Assembly (NCBI GenBank): GCA_013365325.1
Contig: JABVXV010000005.1
Location: 124,001-188,000 of the forward strand
Length of the DNA: 64,000 nt
Source: Dipetalonema caudispina
Lineage: Eukaryota; Nematoda; Chromadorea; Rhabditida; Onchocercidae
Reading direction: 5' to 3'
Positions 1-20,800 of this stretch are shown piece by piece (within the stretch, counting starts at the first letter, position 1; every line of letters starts with the position of its first letter). The position numbers were made by a program, and so were the translations under genes. The notes beneath the pieces were generated by a model. The model ran no database searches. It was not told the origin of the DNA and saw nothing but the letters and a program-made list of their open reading frames with translations.

Positions 1-2560
1 TTCTGGGACATATGTCACATTTTACTTTAACATCCTATTATACTAATATTTATTGTATTAGAAAGTTCAAGTGAGATTCTTAATAAAATCGGACTTAAGA
101 AGTTGATACTAAAGGAAAAAAAAAATATCTGAGTTATGTAAATAACCGGATATATATTATACAAAAATTCTACATTAATAGACGTTGATGATGGGATGGG
201 AAAACTACAGGTGATACCTTGCCATCATCATCTTCTAGAGCAAAATGTGAATGGTAGGGCCCTGCTATATGGAGCAAAATCAAGACGCTCTTTGATATTA
301 ATTGAAATATTTTGTAGAAAAACTGAAAAAAAAAAAAATTCAATAGCAAGAAACTTTTTGCAAAACTGACTCATTGTTAAAAGCATCTGTTCATTTCAAG
401 TCAGAAGAGAAGCATCCTTCCCAATTATGCGGTAGAGAATGATTAGTAATGGGTGTAGACATACTACAACGTTACGATACACATAACATTTGTGATAAAG
501 CAATGATTTCTGACCGAAATAATTCTTGAACATTACTGAAATTGATTCTTTTATTGCTCGAATTCTACGTATAATTTTATTGTTTGTTCATTTTCATTGG
601 TTTTCACTAAAATTTGAAAGCAAATCAACAAAGGAAATGGATCAAGTGGTCTCTTGCTTTTCAACATTTTTCATTCTTCAAAGTTAAAACATACAAAGTA
701 ACTTCCCACAAATAAATGGAATCAACGAATTTAAAATATGAAGTGATGAATGTTATGGCTTAATAAGTGAATATTATCTCTGAAACTAGGAAAGAGGGTG
801 GCCATTTTATTTCAATCTTCATCCACAAACAATCGTTAAGACTCGATCCGTTGAGTACTCATAAGTACCGCTAAGTGAAAAACACCGTTTTCGATGTACC
901 TCAACTAGGAATCGCTTCAAAAATTAAGAAGTTCCCATCCATCTATGGATTAGATTTAAAGCCGATGCATGCAGCAAGAGGAATGCGCTGATACTTTTAT
1001 GACGTTAAAAATAAAGTTTTTCTGCTTCGATCATTGCGCACTATTGTGGGTAATTTCTACTCTTCAAAGAGAGCAGTAAAGTTAATGATCATACTATTAC
1101 GTCTGTATTATCGCCAACGCAGAAATGTTACACGAAATATGTCTTTCAGAAATTTGATTTATAATTCCGATTTTTCTAATCAAAGTCCACCATAAAGTTT
1201 CAGTTGCCTCATCAACAAAATTATTTCAACAACAAGTCGATCCATTATTTCAATATTAACTATCCAAGTTTATATCTCACACAACAAAACCCTCTGCTAA
1301 TTTCATCTAATTCTTCATATTTTAAACGAAATTAATATTTCTATTTTTGCTTCATCAACTATAATGTCCTTATAAACTCAATTATTTTATTGGAACAAAA
1401 TGGAAATTCTTTGGGTAAAATGAATTCTGCCGAATTGTAAAGATAACTATGAATTAAACATACATGCTTATACTCTCCCATTCAAAAACTAACAAATAAC
1501 ATTAATTGAACTCTTTCTATCTCATTTTGTCTAAAAATCGGATAAGTTCTAAATACAGTATCCTCTCATACAGTATCCTTGCCATACCGTTCTTTGATCA
1601 TTTCAGCACTGAATGCTGTGAATATGGAAAATCCTGAATTAGTTCATTCCCGTTATACAACAATTTAAGCAATAGCATTAATGTAATAACTTTATTGCTG
1701 TACATTTTACAATAACACTGCATATATTTCGATTAATTAATTGAAAAGTTTTATAAATATTTCAATTTAAACTGCTTACACATTCTTTGATGAAACGCTG
1801 AAGTAACTTTACAAAAACTTTCAAAATATCTGATAAATTATTGATATTTCCAGTGAACTGAATTAAGCATAACCTTCAGAAAACATTCGGACTTTGTTAT
1901 AAAGTAATATAAGAAATAGGAAATTGAGCAATGTGATTCAATGTTAAGTTAAAATTTCTATCTTCTTCCAAAAAGTGAAGTTTTTTCATTTCCCTATCAG
2001 AGATGTCTATAAAATTTCTTCCTTTTTCTCAATTATTACAATACCCAGAAATAATCATTCTTTTATCAAATTTTTCGAAAATAAATAAGCATCTCTGACA
2101 CGCCGAAATGAAATTTCCACTCCCTCCATTTCCATATTAAGCTACCGGTCTTTAAAAAAGTTGATTGTTGAGACTTTTGATCCACAAGTTTTCACTCTGT
2201 CCAACGTTTCCAAACTAAGATCACAAACGTGAACTTCACGGATGGATGGATTGTTAAAGTTTCCTTCATGGCTGGTTGCAGTTCATCGTTTGTGAGGGTT
2301 TTCTTTTTTATTTCTGGGATTTTAGGGGGGTTTTTTTCCCGTTTCGCAGCAGTTTTAGTTTCGAAAATTAGCGTAATAACTACTGAAATGAAATAAGGAA
2401 GGACGGAGGAGGAAACTGAGAGAATAGAAATATTGACGTAATTTAACCCTGTCAATCAGTTATTTTTATTCATTCGTTTCTTAGCACATGTAATTTAACG
2501 CTATTAAACTATTGACATATGGTCTAACATAAGATCTTTGTAACAAACTTGAACTTAGGA
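1..2560. other. AT-rich intergenic DNA, no gene supported
   Basis: I see no exon-like run with family similarity and consistent splice sites here. There are short A and T tracts and many stops in all frames. One minus-strand open frame (2455-2192, 87 codons from a TTG) contains a lysine-rich stretch, but it lacks a good ATG and a recognisable relative. The last roughly 100 bases presumably hold the promoter and leader of the lipase gene. Confidence 0.6.
2551..2558 (+). promoter_or_regulatory. Probable trans-splice acceptor of the lipase gene
   Basis: GAACTTAG ends two bases before the ATG at 2561. An acceptor-like site this close to the start codon, with no upstream coding exon, is typical of nematode spliced-leader addition. 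This is inference; spliced-leader reads would settle it. Confidence 0.45.
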
Positions 2561-5500
2561 ATGACTGCATCCAGTGTGCGGATTATAAATACGGATCCGG
2601 CGCGTGCTTACAAGGCGTCGCTGTCACTTTCTGGATGTGGGTTCCTCTGTATATATCATGCTGGTGTATGTGCAGCTATTAAAGAATATGTCCCACAGCT
2701 ATTGCAAAATCGAATTTCCGGTGCCTCTGCCGGCTCTATTATCGCTGCCGCTATTGTTTGTAATGTATGCATTTCCCAAGCTACGAGCTTTTTCCTCAGC
2801 GTCGTCTCTGAAGTAAGCACATCCAGAAATAAACTTAAATTTTTTGTCTTTTACTGTAAGGGCTTTTACGTTCAGCAGAAGAAACACTGCCTTTTCAAAA
2901 TAGTTAACACTGTCGCTCTTGGTGTGCTGCATGTTAGTTGCTGTTCCATCATTTTCAGGCAAGATCATATACATTTAGTGTTCTAAATCAAGATTTCGAC
3001 TTGTTGAAACTGGTACGAACGAAACTGAATGCAATTTTGCCAAGTAATGCTCATGAGCTTTGTACTGGTAGGTTGAGGATTTCCGTGACTCGATTCCGTG
3101 ATATGGAAAATGTGATATTGGATGAGTTCCGAACCAAAGATGAACTTATCGATGTATTTTTTTCGTTATTTTATTCTGCTGTATGGAAACATTTAGTGGT
3201 AGATAAACAGTCATTTTGGAGGGTGTTTGATGTGCTTACTTTACCGTGAAATATAACATACATGTAGCCATATTTAGTATTCCGAATATTAATCTGGGGT
3301 TATCAATAAACAAGTAACAGACTTTTAGAGTTGTTAGTGTAGCAGTTTAGAGTACACAACTTTTTTGCTTTGAAATATAAATAAAAGGAATAGAAACTTA
3401 AATGGATAAGGCAAATTTTTATGCACGATAGTCTCGGAATGGAATCCTTTCCCCACAGAATGTTCAAACATATTCGATACAGATAAGTTTTGTTATTTCG
3501 ATGCACGATATTTTTGGAATGGAATCTTTACCACTATATCTGCAATTCTTTATCGAAACTAAGTTATGAAGTGGTTGAAAATCTTAGATTTTAGATGTTC
3601 ATTACAGGCAATTTGTTGTAGCTGTTTCATCCCGGTATACGGTGGCTTTGTTTACCCAACATTTCAAGGTGAAATTTATATTGACGGTGGTGCTAGTGAT
3701 AATCAACCGGTTATTGATATCGATACCATCACTGTCTCACCATTTTCCGGTGAATCTGACATTTGTCCTGCAGACGAGGAAAGTGCTAGGTAAACCAAAT
3801 TGTTTGATCACTCCTGTTACATTCAATTTGGTTTCTAGTATTCCTGACTACACTGGATCCTCTAGGAACTCAGGTGAAACATAAGAACTCTAACCTGGAA
3901 TGAATTATGGATATACAAAAGAATGAAATACCGAATTTCAATAATACAGTGGTTTTTTCTTCAACCACATCATTTCAAAATCATTACTTCGTTTCCAATT
4001 GTAGTTTATTCGAATGGAATTTTGCTGGGACTTCTATTCGATTGACAGCGAATAATTTGTATCGCGCTGCTTTATGTCTTTTCCCTCCGTCTGCTGAAGA
4101 ATGCATATCCATGTGCCGAAGTGGTTTCAATGATGCCTTGAGATATCTTATTAGTAATGGTAAGTTAGGAAAGTTGTATTTTGTAACGGTATAGCTGAAA
4201 CTGTACTATGCTTAAATCTGTTTATTTAGTTCATGTGTAGCTCTTCGTATTCAGATTTATTAGTGTCCTGAAAATGCTTGTATTTTTTAATCACTTAACA
4301 AAATAGGAAACAAATTGTTATGGATTGGCAGTTTATGTTCTTTCATTGTTTTCGACTTTTTACTCATCAGGTTTATGAGGTTTGTTTGTTTGATTTGCTG
4401 AATTTTGGATTTTTTCAGACCGAGAAAACTTTTGGTATATGACAATTTATTCTTATTTTCAGGATTCATATCAAATAAAGTTTGCCCTTCAGTAGTAGCT
4501 AATTTATCAACCGGTTTGAATCAAATAAATGAAGCATTTGATACCGCAATATCATCGAACTCTGCGATATGCCAGAAAAGGTTGTCTCAGTGTTGTAGTC
4601 AGTATGAAGTGGACCCGGTTTACTATGAATTTTCCATCAGAAAATGCTCATTTCTTTCACTTTTATTCATGAAAGTTAACACATTTCCCCATAATTTAGT
4701 GTAAATCGCAGAGGTACGGAGAAGCGAAAATCTCATTGGTCATTCTTTGCATTACAGCCCACATTTATTGTGTTTTACACAAAGCTTTTTTTTTCATAAT
4801 CTTTTTTTGGCGTTAAATTAGTGAAAAATTGGAATGTTTGCATTTTTTTTTTTGCTTGTTTCAGTTATGAAGGCAAAAAAATTGCGGGATACATTGGTGC
4901 TGTTCTCACAACAGAATCACAGTTACCACACTCGATGCAAAGCGGTAGCAATTCATCTTCAGTTTTTATTGTGTCAATATTTAAGAAGCACATATTTTTG
5001 AAATTCTGACTCAGAAGATTCAGGAAACCTGAGCAACAAATACTTTAAAGAAAATATTTTCATAGGAGTTATGAGGAGATTTCAGCATTTGATGAAGCAA
5101 TGAAAAGAAATTGGTTTCTGGATTACATTCGTTCATTTCGGGTTGTTCAGTTAGCTCACTATATGACATTACCCCTAACTGCAGCTTACCAATGGTTCAA
5201 ATTTTGTCAGTGGTTCGTGAATACATTTAATTTTTTAGTTAATTTTGATGTGGTAATTGTTATTTATATGGCGCGGATATTGCAAAGCCCAGTCAGTTTA
5301 CAAATTATTTACACATTCTGTTTCTCATCTTATAAATGGATTCGACTTCTCATTGATTTTGAAAAAAAACTTCATCTCTCTTTCGCTATTCAGAAAAGCT
5401 TTCAAATTGTCGTAGAATTAGGTAATAATGCCATCCAGATCAAGGAAGTAAAACCATAACTGGTTGCATACACCACTCGTTTGTATCGCGAAAGATATAA

Positions 5501-6408
5501 ACAAAATTTTTAGTTTAAGTGCTTGGCTCTCTGTACGAATCTCCAGGCGCATTGCAGACGACTGGCACAGTATGAGAGTTAAGCACATCATCGATTTCAT
5601 TTTGAATGAGATTCATGCACAGGAAGCGAAAGTTTCTGCAAGGTAAGCCTTTTTTTTTTGTAGTTATGCAACTTAACAACTTTGCATTTTTCATTTGAAA
5701 AAACATTCAAGTTTGCTTTTGTTATTTAAATAAATTTCTTTGTTTAAAACTTAGTTTCGCCAAAAAACACTGCTATTGGATTCATTTTTTCAGACTTAGC
5801 CAGCAATTAGCAATCACTGAAGTCGAGTTCAATGAAGTTAATCAACGACCCACTGTTCGAGAACAACTTAATATTAACTTGTCATCTGAAGCAATCTTAG
5901 AGAGGGAAGCACTGGGATATGTAGATAGGTTATTATCGAAAACAGCATTATCATCTGTTAAGGTTTGTGAATTGCTACATATAGAGAGCAAAGAATTGCT
6001 TACCAAGCAGAATCAGAATACTTAGTTAAACAGCACTCATATGATCAGATGTCTGGTTTTCTGGAATGCGGTTTCGGCAAACAGTTGCGCAACGATCAAT
6101 AACAAATTAGGAGTCCTACTAATACGAGTAAACACAGTGTACTGAACATTCAGTACATCGCGTTTACACGTATTACTAGGACGTATAACTTGTTTTTGCC
6201 GCTAATTAGCAAGGAATCTTTTTCAAAACTGGTTATTCTTCAATATTTATGGAAACAGTCGTGAGTTCGTCGATGTTTACAGGATAACTCTCTAAAAAAA
6301 TCGGCTCCTTTCAATACTATTTTGCCTACAAAGGAACGAAATACATTAGAAAATGATAAAACTTTAAGTCAAATTATCGAACATACCACAGAATGTGACC
6401 TTGCTTGA
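2561..6408 (+). CDS. atgl-1: Adipose triglyceride lipase (PNPLA2/ATGL-type patatin lipase)
   Basis: Patatin-like lipase that releases the first fatty acid from stored triacylglycerol at lipid droplets. Exons: 2561-2812, 2959-3153, 3608-3789, 4005-4159, 4463-4580 (or 4601), 4865-4944, 5086-5209, 5514-5642, 5794-5962, 6283-6408. This gives about 509 residues, close to human ATGL (504). Visible motifs: glycine-rich loop SGCGFL (about 24-29), nucleophile box GASAG with Ser56, and the dyad Asp175 in [17 protein letters not shown] and [11 protein letters not shown] are near-identical to the vertebrate enzyme. The C-terminal half is recognisable by LPHSMQSAFDEA and HYMTLPL but is more divergent. Splice phases agree throughout. 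Uncertain points are the exon 5 donor (4581 or 4602) and the last two exons, which rest on phase alone. Start chosen as the first ATG after an acceptor-like site. Could instead be a PNPLA3-like paralogue, but nematodes have one clear ATGL. Confidence 0.9.
6113..6182 (+). repeat. Imperfect 70-base hairpin in lipase intron 9
   Basis: Arms 6113-6144 and 6151-6182 (32 bases each) are complementary at 27 positions plus one possible G-U pair, with a 6-base loop AACATT. Weaker complementarity continues outward for about 12-15 bases on each side. It lies inside the inferred final intron (5963-6282). Size and mismatch pattern fit either a microRNA precursor or a tiny inverted-repeat element. Seen directly; function unknown. 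Confidence 0.75.
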
Positions 6409-6967
6409 CATCTTACTATAAGTCGAAGAATAATAAGGTAAGCTAATTTAATACATACTATTTATTAAGTTTATTTTGCCTGAAAAGCTTTTCGTTGCAG
6501 ATTGTCGCAATGTTAACTGATGAGAAGTGATAATGCTGAAACATACCGAGATGAATATTCTTGTAGCCTTAAATATGTAAAGGTCTCTGCAAAAGAGTGT
6601 AGGATTAAAACAACTATTAAAATTACCTTTGTTCAATGCGCGATAGAAAGTGGTAACAACATCAACAAAATAGAATAGCCAAAATTACAACTCCATTTTT
6701 TCTAGCTTCGTTTATGTGAAATATTCGATTTCGATCATTTGGAGGAGCAATATGGGTGTCATTCGATGCATAACGACTGGCAATTGTGACATTATTGCCA
6801 GATAACAGTTTGCAGCAAATTCTAATCTTGAGCATTACTCGTTTAAAGCAACATGAATTAATTTATTGTGATGGCATGAACCAACAGGCCTTTTTCTCCA
6901 TAAAAAATAATATAAATTACCATCATAATACTTTTCTTATCATTTTTGTCAATTTAACTTTCATATA

Positions 6968-7033
6968 AACTAGTCAGTTTTGATTTTGACACTTCTTCGT
7001 ACTCATTTTCTTCAGAACTAGTCAGTTTTGATT
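6968..7033. repeat. 18-base direct repeat, 48-base period
   Basis: AACTAGTCAGTTTTGATT occurs at 6968-6985 and again at 7016-7033, and related CGTACT and ATT words follow both copies. Looks like a small local duplication in intergenic DNA. Confidence 0.8.
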
Positions 7034-8600
7034 CGTACTTATTCATATATTTAGTGTAATGTGCGCCCACATTTTGGCTGTAAATTTTCAAAAGAATCTC
7101 GTTGAAGTGTCTTATTGTATTATGATTTTGAAAGCTACTCATTGTGCAATATCTTAGTTTGGAAAGTTACTCAGTTTGCTGGCCTTAATGACCAGATTAC
7201 TTTAAAATCCAAAATTTGCAAAAGAAAATATTTTGTACTTAATTTAATTCTTCTGGCTTGAATACGATAATTTCGTCTAGATTGTATCTAACAGGGTTTT
7301 TTATCAGACTTAGCGATTTTTCCGTTTGATTCTCGTCTGCTGGTGTTGTGGGTTGTCTCCATACAAATCATATTTCTCACAATTTTTTCACTATACATTA
7401 TTCTGATTTTTGGTTTCAACATTTCTTTTAAGTGAAAGATATGAATACGCATAAGAAAGAAATTGGCATGAATTTCAGAGGGATTCACCATTGAAAAGCG
7501 AATTCTCTTTTTCCATTTATTATGTGTGATTTGTTGTAGTGAACTTTATAATAGTATGTATGTAAGAATGTATATGAATTTTACTAAACGAGTGTATGAT
7601 GGGTACTATTCTTTTCCGTCAACTTTGCTTGATAATAAAAACAGTGTTCATTTATACATCGTAATTATCGCTTGTCTTTCTACATGAAGTGTATTCCACG
7701 ACAACTGCTTCAAGGATTTAACTTCAATATTGATCGCTGTGACTTCGTTTATCACTCACATACTACCGAGAAATGATACGTGCACGTTGCCCCGCTACAC
7801 CAAGAGAACCAGTCCAATTCCGTCCAATCTTGTTGCATGGATACCGTATGCTACTGATTGGTGTAGTCATTGTGGGATGGTTAATGTAATGGATGGATTT
7901 AGATGTTGAGGTTAGGTTGATTACTGCAGGTAGTATTGGATAATGCAGTGCAAGAAGTTGAGCAATTTGGTAAAGGTTAAGAATAAGTTGATAACAGACT
8001 TTAGGTCAGCAGAAATAGTGACGAAATCGTGTGTAAACTACCCTCTCTCTTGCTTAATCATTATTCTACTATTCCAATTTCCTCATGTCAGTTTTTAAAT
8101 TTCATACCTGGGACTAACAAAAGATCACTGTCAGTTTCCGTTGCTTCAAATGGTCGTGCAAAAGTGCGCTACATTACCAAACTTACAAGAATTTTCTTCA
8201 TCGTGATGAATCTAGTTGCCGTATTGATTACCTACTGAAATGCGAGATTACAACTATCAACTTTCTTTCTCAATCATCCTTTTCCCCTAATTTACTACAT
8301 TTTCACTATGCTCATAATGGTTTCCACTGATGGCATGGAATATTGCATTCCGAATGCCAAAAATATCGTGATATGTTAGGTCGTAAATTGACCACATATT
8401 AACCATTAAATCCATAGTTATATCGTTTCTTCTGTTCGAAATTCAACCAAATAATAAGAATGGACTAATTACGTTTTATGCACTGGCAGACATTTTTATC
8501 TACAAAATATTTTGTCATTATTTTCTGAGTGGAAACATTTTGCATCAATTACGCAGTCAGCGATTTGCATAGATCCTGCAATAAATTTAAATGTTGGTAA

Positions 8601-8606
8601 TTTCAG
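8601..8606 (+). promoter_or_regulatory. Probable trans-splice acceptor of cullin-2
   Basis: TTTCAG, the nematode acceptor consensus, ends two bases before the ATG at 8609, which opens the reading frame that matches the cullin-2 N terminus. No upstream coding exon was seen, so spliced-leader addition is the natural reading. Confidence 0.55.
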
Positions 8607-8608
8607 TT

Positions 8609-16753
<8,145 letters not shown>

Positions 16754-17869
16754 AAATCGTTATGACCCTCATGTACAAATTATGAATTGATCTTGAGATA
16801 AAGTATTTTGCCGAACTACCGACACGTTCGCATACTGCTTTGATTTCAGCACGCTATTTTAAGCTGAGAAAGAGGAAGGTGGGTGGCTAGTAAGATCACT
16901 ATCAGTAGTGAGGGAAATACTAGAAAAGCTCCCATGCTACATAGCAAGTGCAGAATGAACTAATGAAATATCGCGGGAGCTTCTCCTACATATTAGGGTG
17001 TGCCGAACTTACATTACATGACGTCAAGCATGTTGGTGGTGTCATGAAGAAAGCATTCTTAACCACGTATTTCGGTACTGATTTTTGTTTTCATTTGAAA
17101 TGGGTTCTTCAAGCTCTTCTAGATTCATCATAGAAGAGTTGAGTGATTGATCATCTATTTTGTTTTAGTTTACACAGTGGTTTCAAGCCTTTATTTCAAT
17201 CCTGTAAAAATTTTGCATGATCGTTTCAATGGAACTAGGTAATACAGTTTTAGTCATGTGTCAGAATATTGATGAAACGATGATAAAAATAATAGCTGAT
17301 AAACGGGAAAATCTTTTTGGGTAACCATAAGCTTAATAACTTTTGTAATTTTCCTAAACTTATGAAAGAAGTAACTCAAAAAGCTCTGTGAGCATGAATT
17401 TTGTCTGTTATTCAATCTCCAGGATATTACAACCATAAGTCTGCATTCCAGACGATTTTTACGAAGTCAATAATCAACCATCCCCTTTTTTGTTCTTAGC
17501 CTTTGAGTAGCATTCTGGTTCCCCTACTTCAAACATTTGAGAAATCGTTTAAATATATCATGGTGTAGTTTCTGAATTACATTTAAAAGAAAAACATTTT
17601 ATAAGTAGAGATACAAAATGACTTTTTACTTCCCATTCCGGATATGTATTCTACATAAATTAGGCTCCTTTATGTCTCCCAAAATTTCTGAACATTTTGG
17701 CGGAAGTTCTAGAAACAGTCAAAGCCTCTGCCAGCTAATGAGTAAATGAGGATAAGAGAATTGCAGGGGCGATTGTGAAGTCTGCTTTTAGTAGTAATAT
17801 GATGAATCCAGCAAGCATTATGAGGTAAAACTTTAAAAATTGTTTGGAACAGCAATAAGAGTGTACTTT
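16754..17869. other. Convergent intergenic region, cullin-2 / anillin
   Basis: About 1.1 kb between two tail-to-tail stop codons. It should hold both 3' untranslated regions. No good AATAAA was found right after either stop, and no credible gene. A 61-codon frame at 16948-17133 starts at GTG and shows no similarity I recognise. Confidence 0.6.
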
Positions 17870-20800
17870 TTACGATCGGCAAGACCAAAGTGTTAAATTT
17901 CGCAGTGAAATATTCATCGCATTAAGCCACGAATGCATTTCATCTTTTCTATCCGCTGCCATTAGAATCCTGAAAGAAAAATACGTGAACAATATTATTG
18001 AGCTCCAGAAAGAATTCATGAGGGCCACGATCCTACTCCAAAAACTGCCCCATTTCCTCTCTTCGATTAAGACTTGAGTTCGATGAAATTTCATCGGTAA
18101 ATGTTTGGTCGGAGCCAAACATCGATTTTTTGTAACTCTGGAAGCTTTGATCGTCTCAAAGTAAAAATGCTGGATTTAGACTTTTGAAAATTGCAAGAAT
18201 TTCATTTGTTTAAATACTTTACGTGTTACGTAATATAGCAACGTACTTTTAATCTTGCTATGATCACTATAATCTTTAATATTGTTCAAATTATATGTTT
18301 ATAAGAGATTGTAAAGTCCAAACAACGGAATGAAAAGAAAAATCTTGAAAGAGAAACCTTATTCTATCTGGCTTTTGCGGATACTTGCCAGATAGCCAGA
18401 CATCGATTTGCATTGAGTTCGGATACGGACAACGCTCCACAGGAATAGGTCTAATTTCGTTACATGCACATGTTCTTAAGTCAATGCTTACCACGGGTAT
18501 CTATAATAATGAGTTAAGTATCAATGCAGGTATCTATTTAAAAAAAAAAAACTTTCGAAGATAGTTTTGAACCGGAAATTATTAACCGGCCAACAGTAGT
18601 CAAAATGACAGAGTGAAAAAGATTCTTTAGAGTTATTCCGTAATTTGTCATTGCGAAGTTTCTTTTGCATTCAAACAAGTACACAGTGAACTCAGCGTTA
18701 GAGCCATTCCTAGAGGAATGAACTTTATAAATTGTAATTGAACTGAACTAGACTAGAACTCTGACTTTCGTGCTTTCATCCTCGGGATATCGCCAAAATC
18801 GTAGTTGGCCATCCCAAAGTACACACCAAAACCGAGCCCATGAAGCAATATTTTCAACCGGCTGATATAAACTCTGCAGAGAAAATATATAATAGTTTAA
18901 TTTTGAAAAATTGATACTACACAACGCTTTATGGCGCAAATTAAAAAAAAAAAAAAAAGGAAAAAAAAGCTGTAAATTCAGAGCGATTCTATAAAAAAGT
19001 TGAAAAAAAGTGGAAAGGGGAAAAGTAGGCAAGAAAAGAGAAACATTAATTTCTTAAATCTTTCGAAGAGCTTTCGGAATATTTAGCCCTAGATGCCATT
19101 TTGGCATATCTTTTATAAATAAAATATAGAATCGAACGAAATGCAAACTCCAGACCGCTTCTACGAGCTATGTTTGTTATACATCCGTATCGTTAATGAG
19201 AAAGTTTCAAACTCAAAATACTTAATTATAGACCAAAAAATTGCTCACCAAAAAGCCTTTATAACCAACTGTGCCACAATCTTCTGCATAACAACGAACT
19301 TTCATTTCGACGACTCCATCAAGCGGATAAAGCGTATCAGAGAGATGGAATCTAGTTTTATTCACACTACTTATGTTAAGTGATAAATGTCCAACACGCT
19401 GGAATGATGGGTCTATTACCGCTGATGGTCCACCGAGTGAGACCAGTCCTGAAATTAGAGATAAATAAGATCTACTTATTTTTATAGTAGCAAGTTAGCC
19501 TCTATATTAATAGCACAATGGAAAAATGACATTAAAACAAATTTAAAATAACTTTTTCAGTAACTTCAACAAATCTATTGACCAAAGATTCTTGAAGGTC
19601 AGGCTGTGTTTAAACCTACATTTTGTGATTCTCTACTTCTTGAGAGAGTTTATCATCAAAAAGATGGTATAAATATTCTCGACATATTTAATAAAAAGCT
19701 AGACTGCTATTTGACTTTGCAAAATTACGATTAATAACCTGGTGAAAGCATCGATTTCTGGGATTTCTTTAGTGAGTTACCACCTTTAATGTGGTATTTA
19801 GTTTCATGACGGAGCAGTTCTCGTCGCGTCCTCTAAAAAAATATAGAAATGGAATTTAATTCCAAATGCAAGAAATTTTGTGGGCCTATGAACGCCTTCC
19901 TCCTTATTACAAACATATGCATTGTGCTACGAGTGCCACAATATTTGATATGAGACCTAACGAAGCTTGAAGCACATGCTAAGAGGGATTAAGATTATGT
20001 CTTTTTTTTCGATATAAAAAGCTATAAGGCGATAATGTGCATGAAATAACCAATCTAAACGGCAGACAAATCCAATGTCAATGTTCACCTTAAAAAAGTA
20101 CCGAATAACGGAGTTTTCGAAAAATTATGAAATATCCTAAAATAACCCACGAGGGAGAAAATTTCCAGTGTGCAATTAAAATCGTGAGGAAGTGATCGAA
20201 ATTGGATATAATGCGGAAACTCAAGTCTGCCAGAACAAATGCCTTCATCGCTGGTCGTTAAGGTTGTATGATGAACTGTTTCTTCGTGTCGTATTAGTAT
20301 AATGAAATAAAATAACAGCTGATCTGAAAAACTTGCTAAAAACCGGATGTTTATTCTTTCCAGAAGTGAGCTTGTTTGTTTAATTCCATCCATTTAAATC
20401 ATATCAAAGCAAAATCACTAGCCTAACTTTTTTCCTAAGAAAGTGAACTAAACAAACTGAATCCTTATACTCATTGTATTTTGCTATAAATGGCACAGTT
20501 GCAGGACATCCATTCTGATAAAAACAACCACACTTCAATTTTGAGCCAACTCCCAAGTTTTAGGCAGAATTTAATAGTGTCATCTCCTTACCATCATGAT
20601 AGTTGATATGGCCATTGACAAAATCACGCATAAGTTTCACAGAAATATCCGAAAATGTTAAATTTCCCCTTGGTCCATCTGAAATGGAATACTGGACGCC
20701 GCCAGTCGCATGCTTCTGGATTAGCCGATCGAGCACAAGAATTAAAGCACGTCTCCGTTCCGTCGCTATCAGAAGTGCTCGCTGTGCATCAACCTGGAAA

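Larger units (their letters stand above)
6409..8608. other. Spacer between lipase and cullin genes
   Basis: About 2.2 kb with no supported exon. It contains an 18-base direct repeat (6968-6985 and 7016-7033). Open frames here are at most about 70 codons, have no recognisable similarity, and are not flanked by consistent splice sites. Its length argues against the two same-strand genes forming a tight operon. Confidence 0.6.

Noticed and set aside
2192..2455. 87-codon minus-strand frame with a lysine-rich middle, head-to-head with the lipase
   Set aside because: It opens with TTG, has no recognisable relative and no consistent exon structure; coding is possible but unsupported.
5217..5459. 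Continuation of the lipase exon 7 frame into a membrane-like segment
   Set aside because: The family alignment passes from [16 protein letters not shown] directly to the [10 protein letters not shown] exon; the in-between frame is best read as intron.
7772..7888. Short frame with a hydrophobic C terminus in the lipase/cullin spacer
   Set aside because: Under 40 codons, no splice sites and no similarity.
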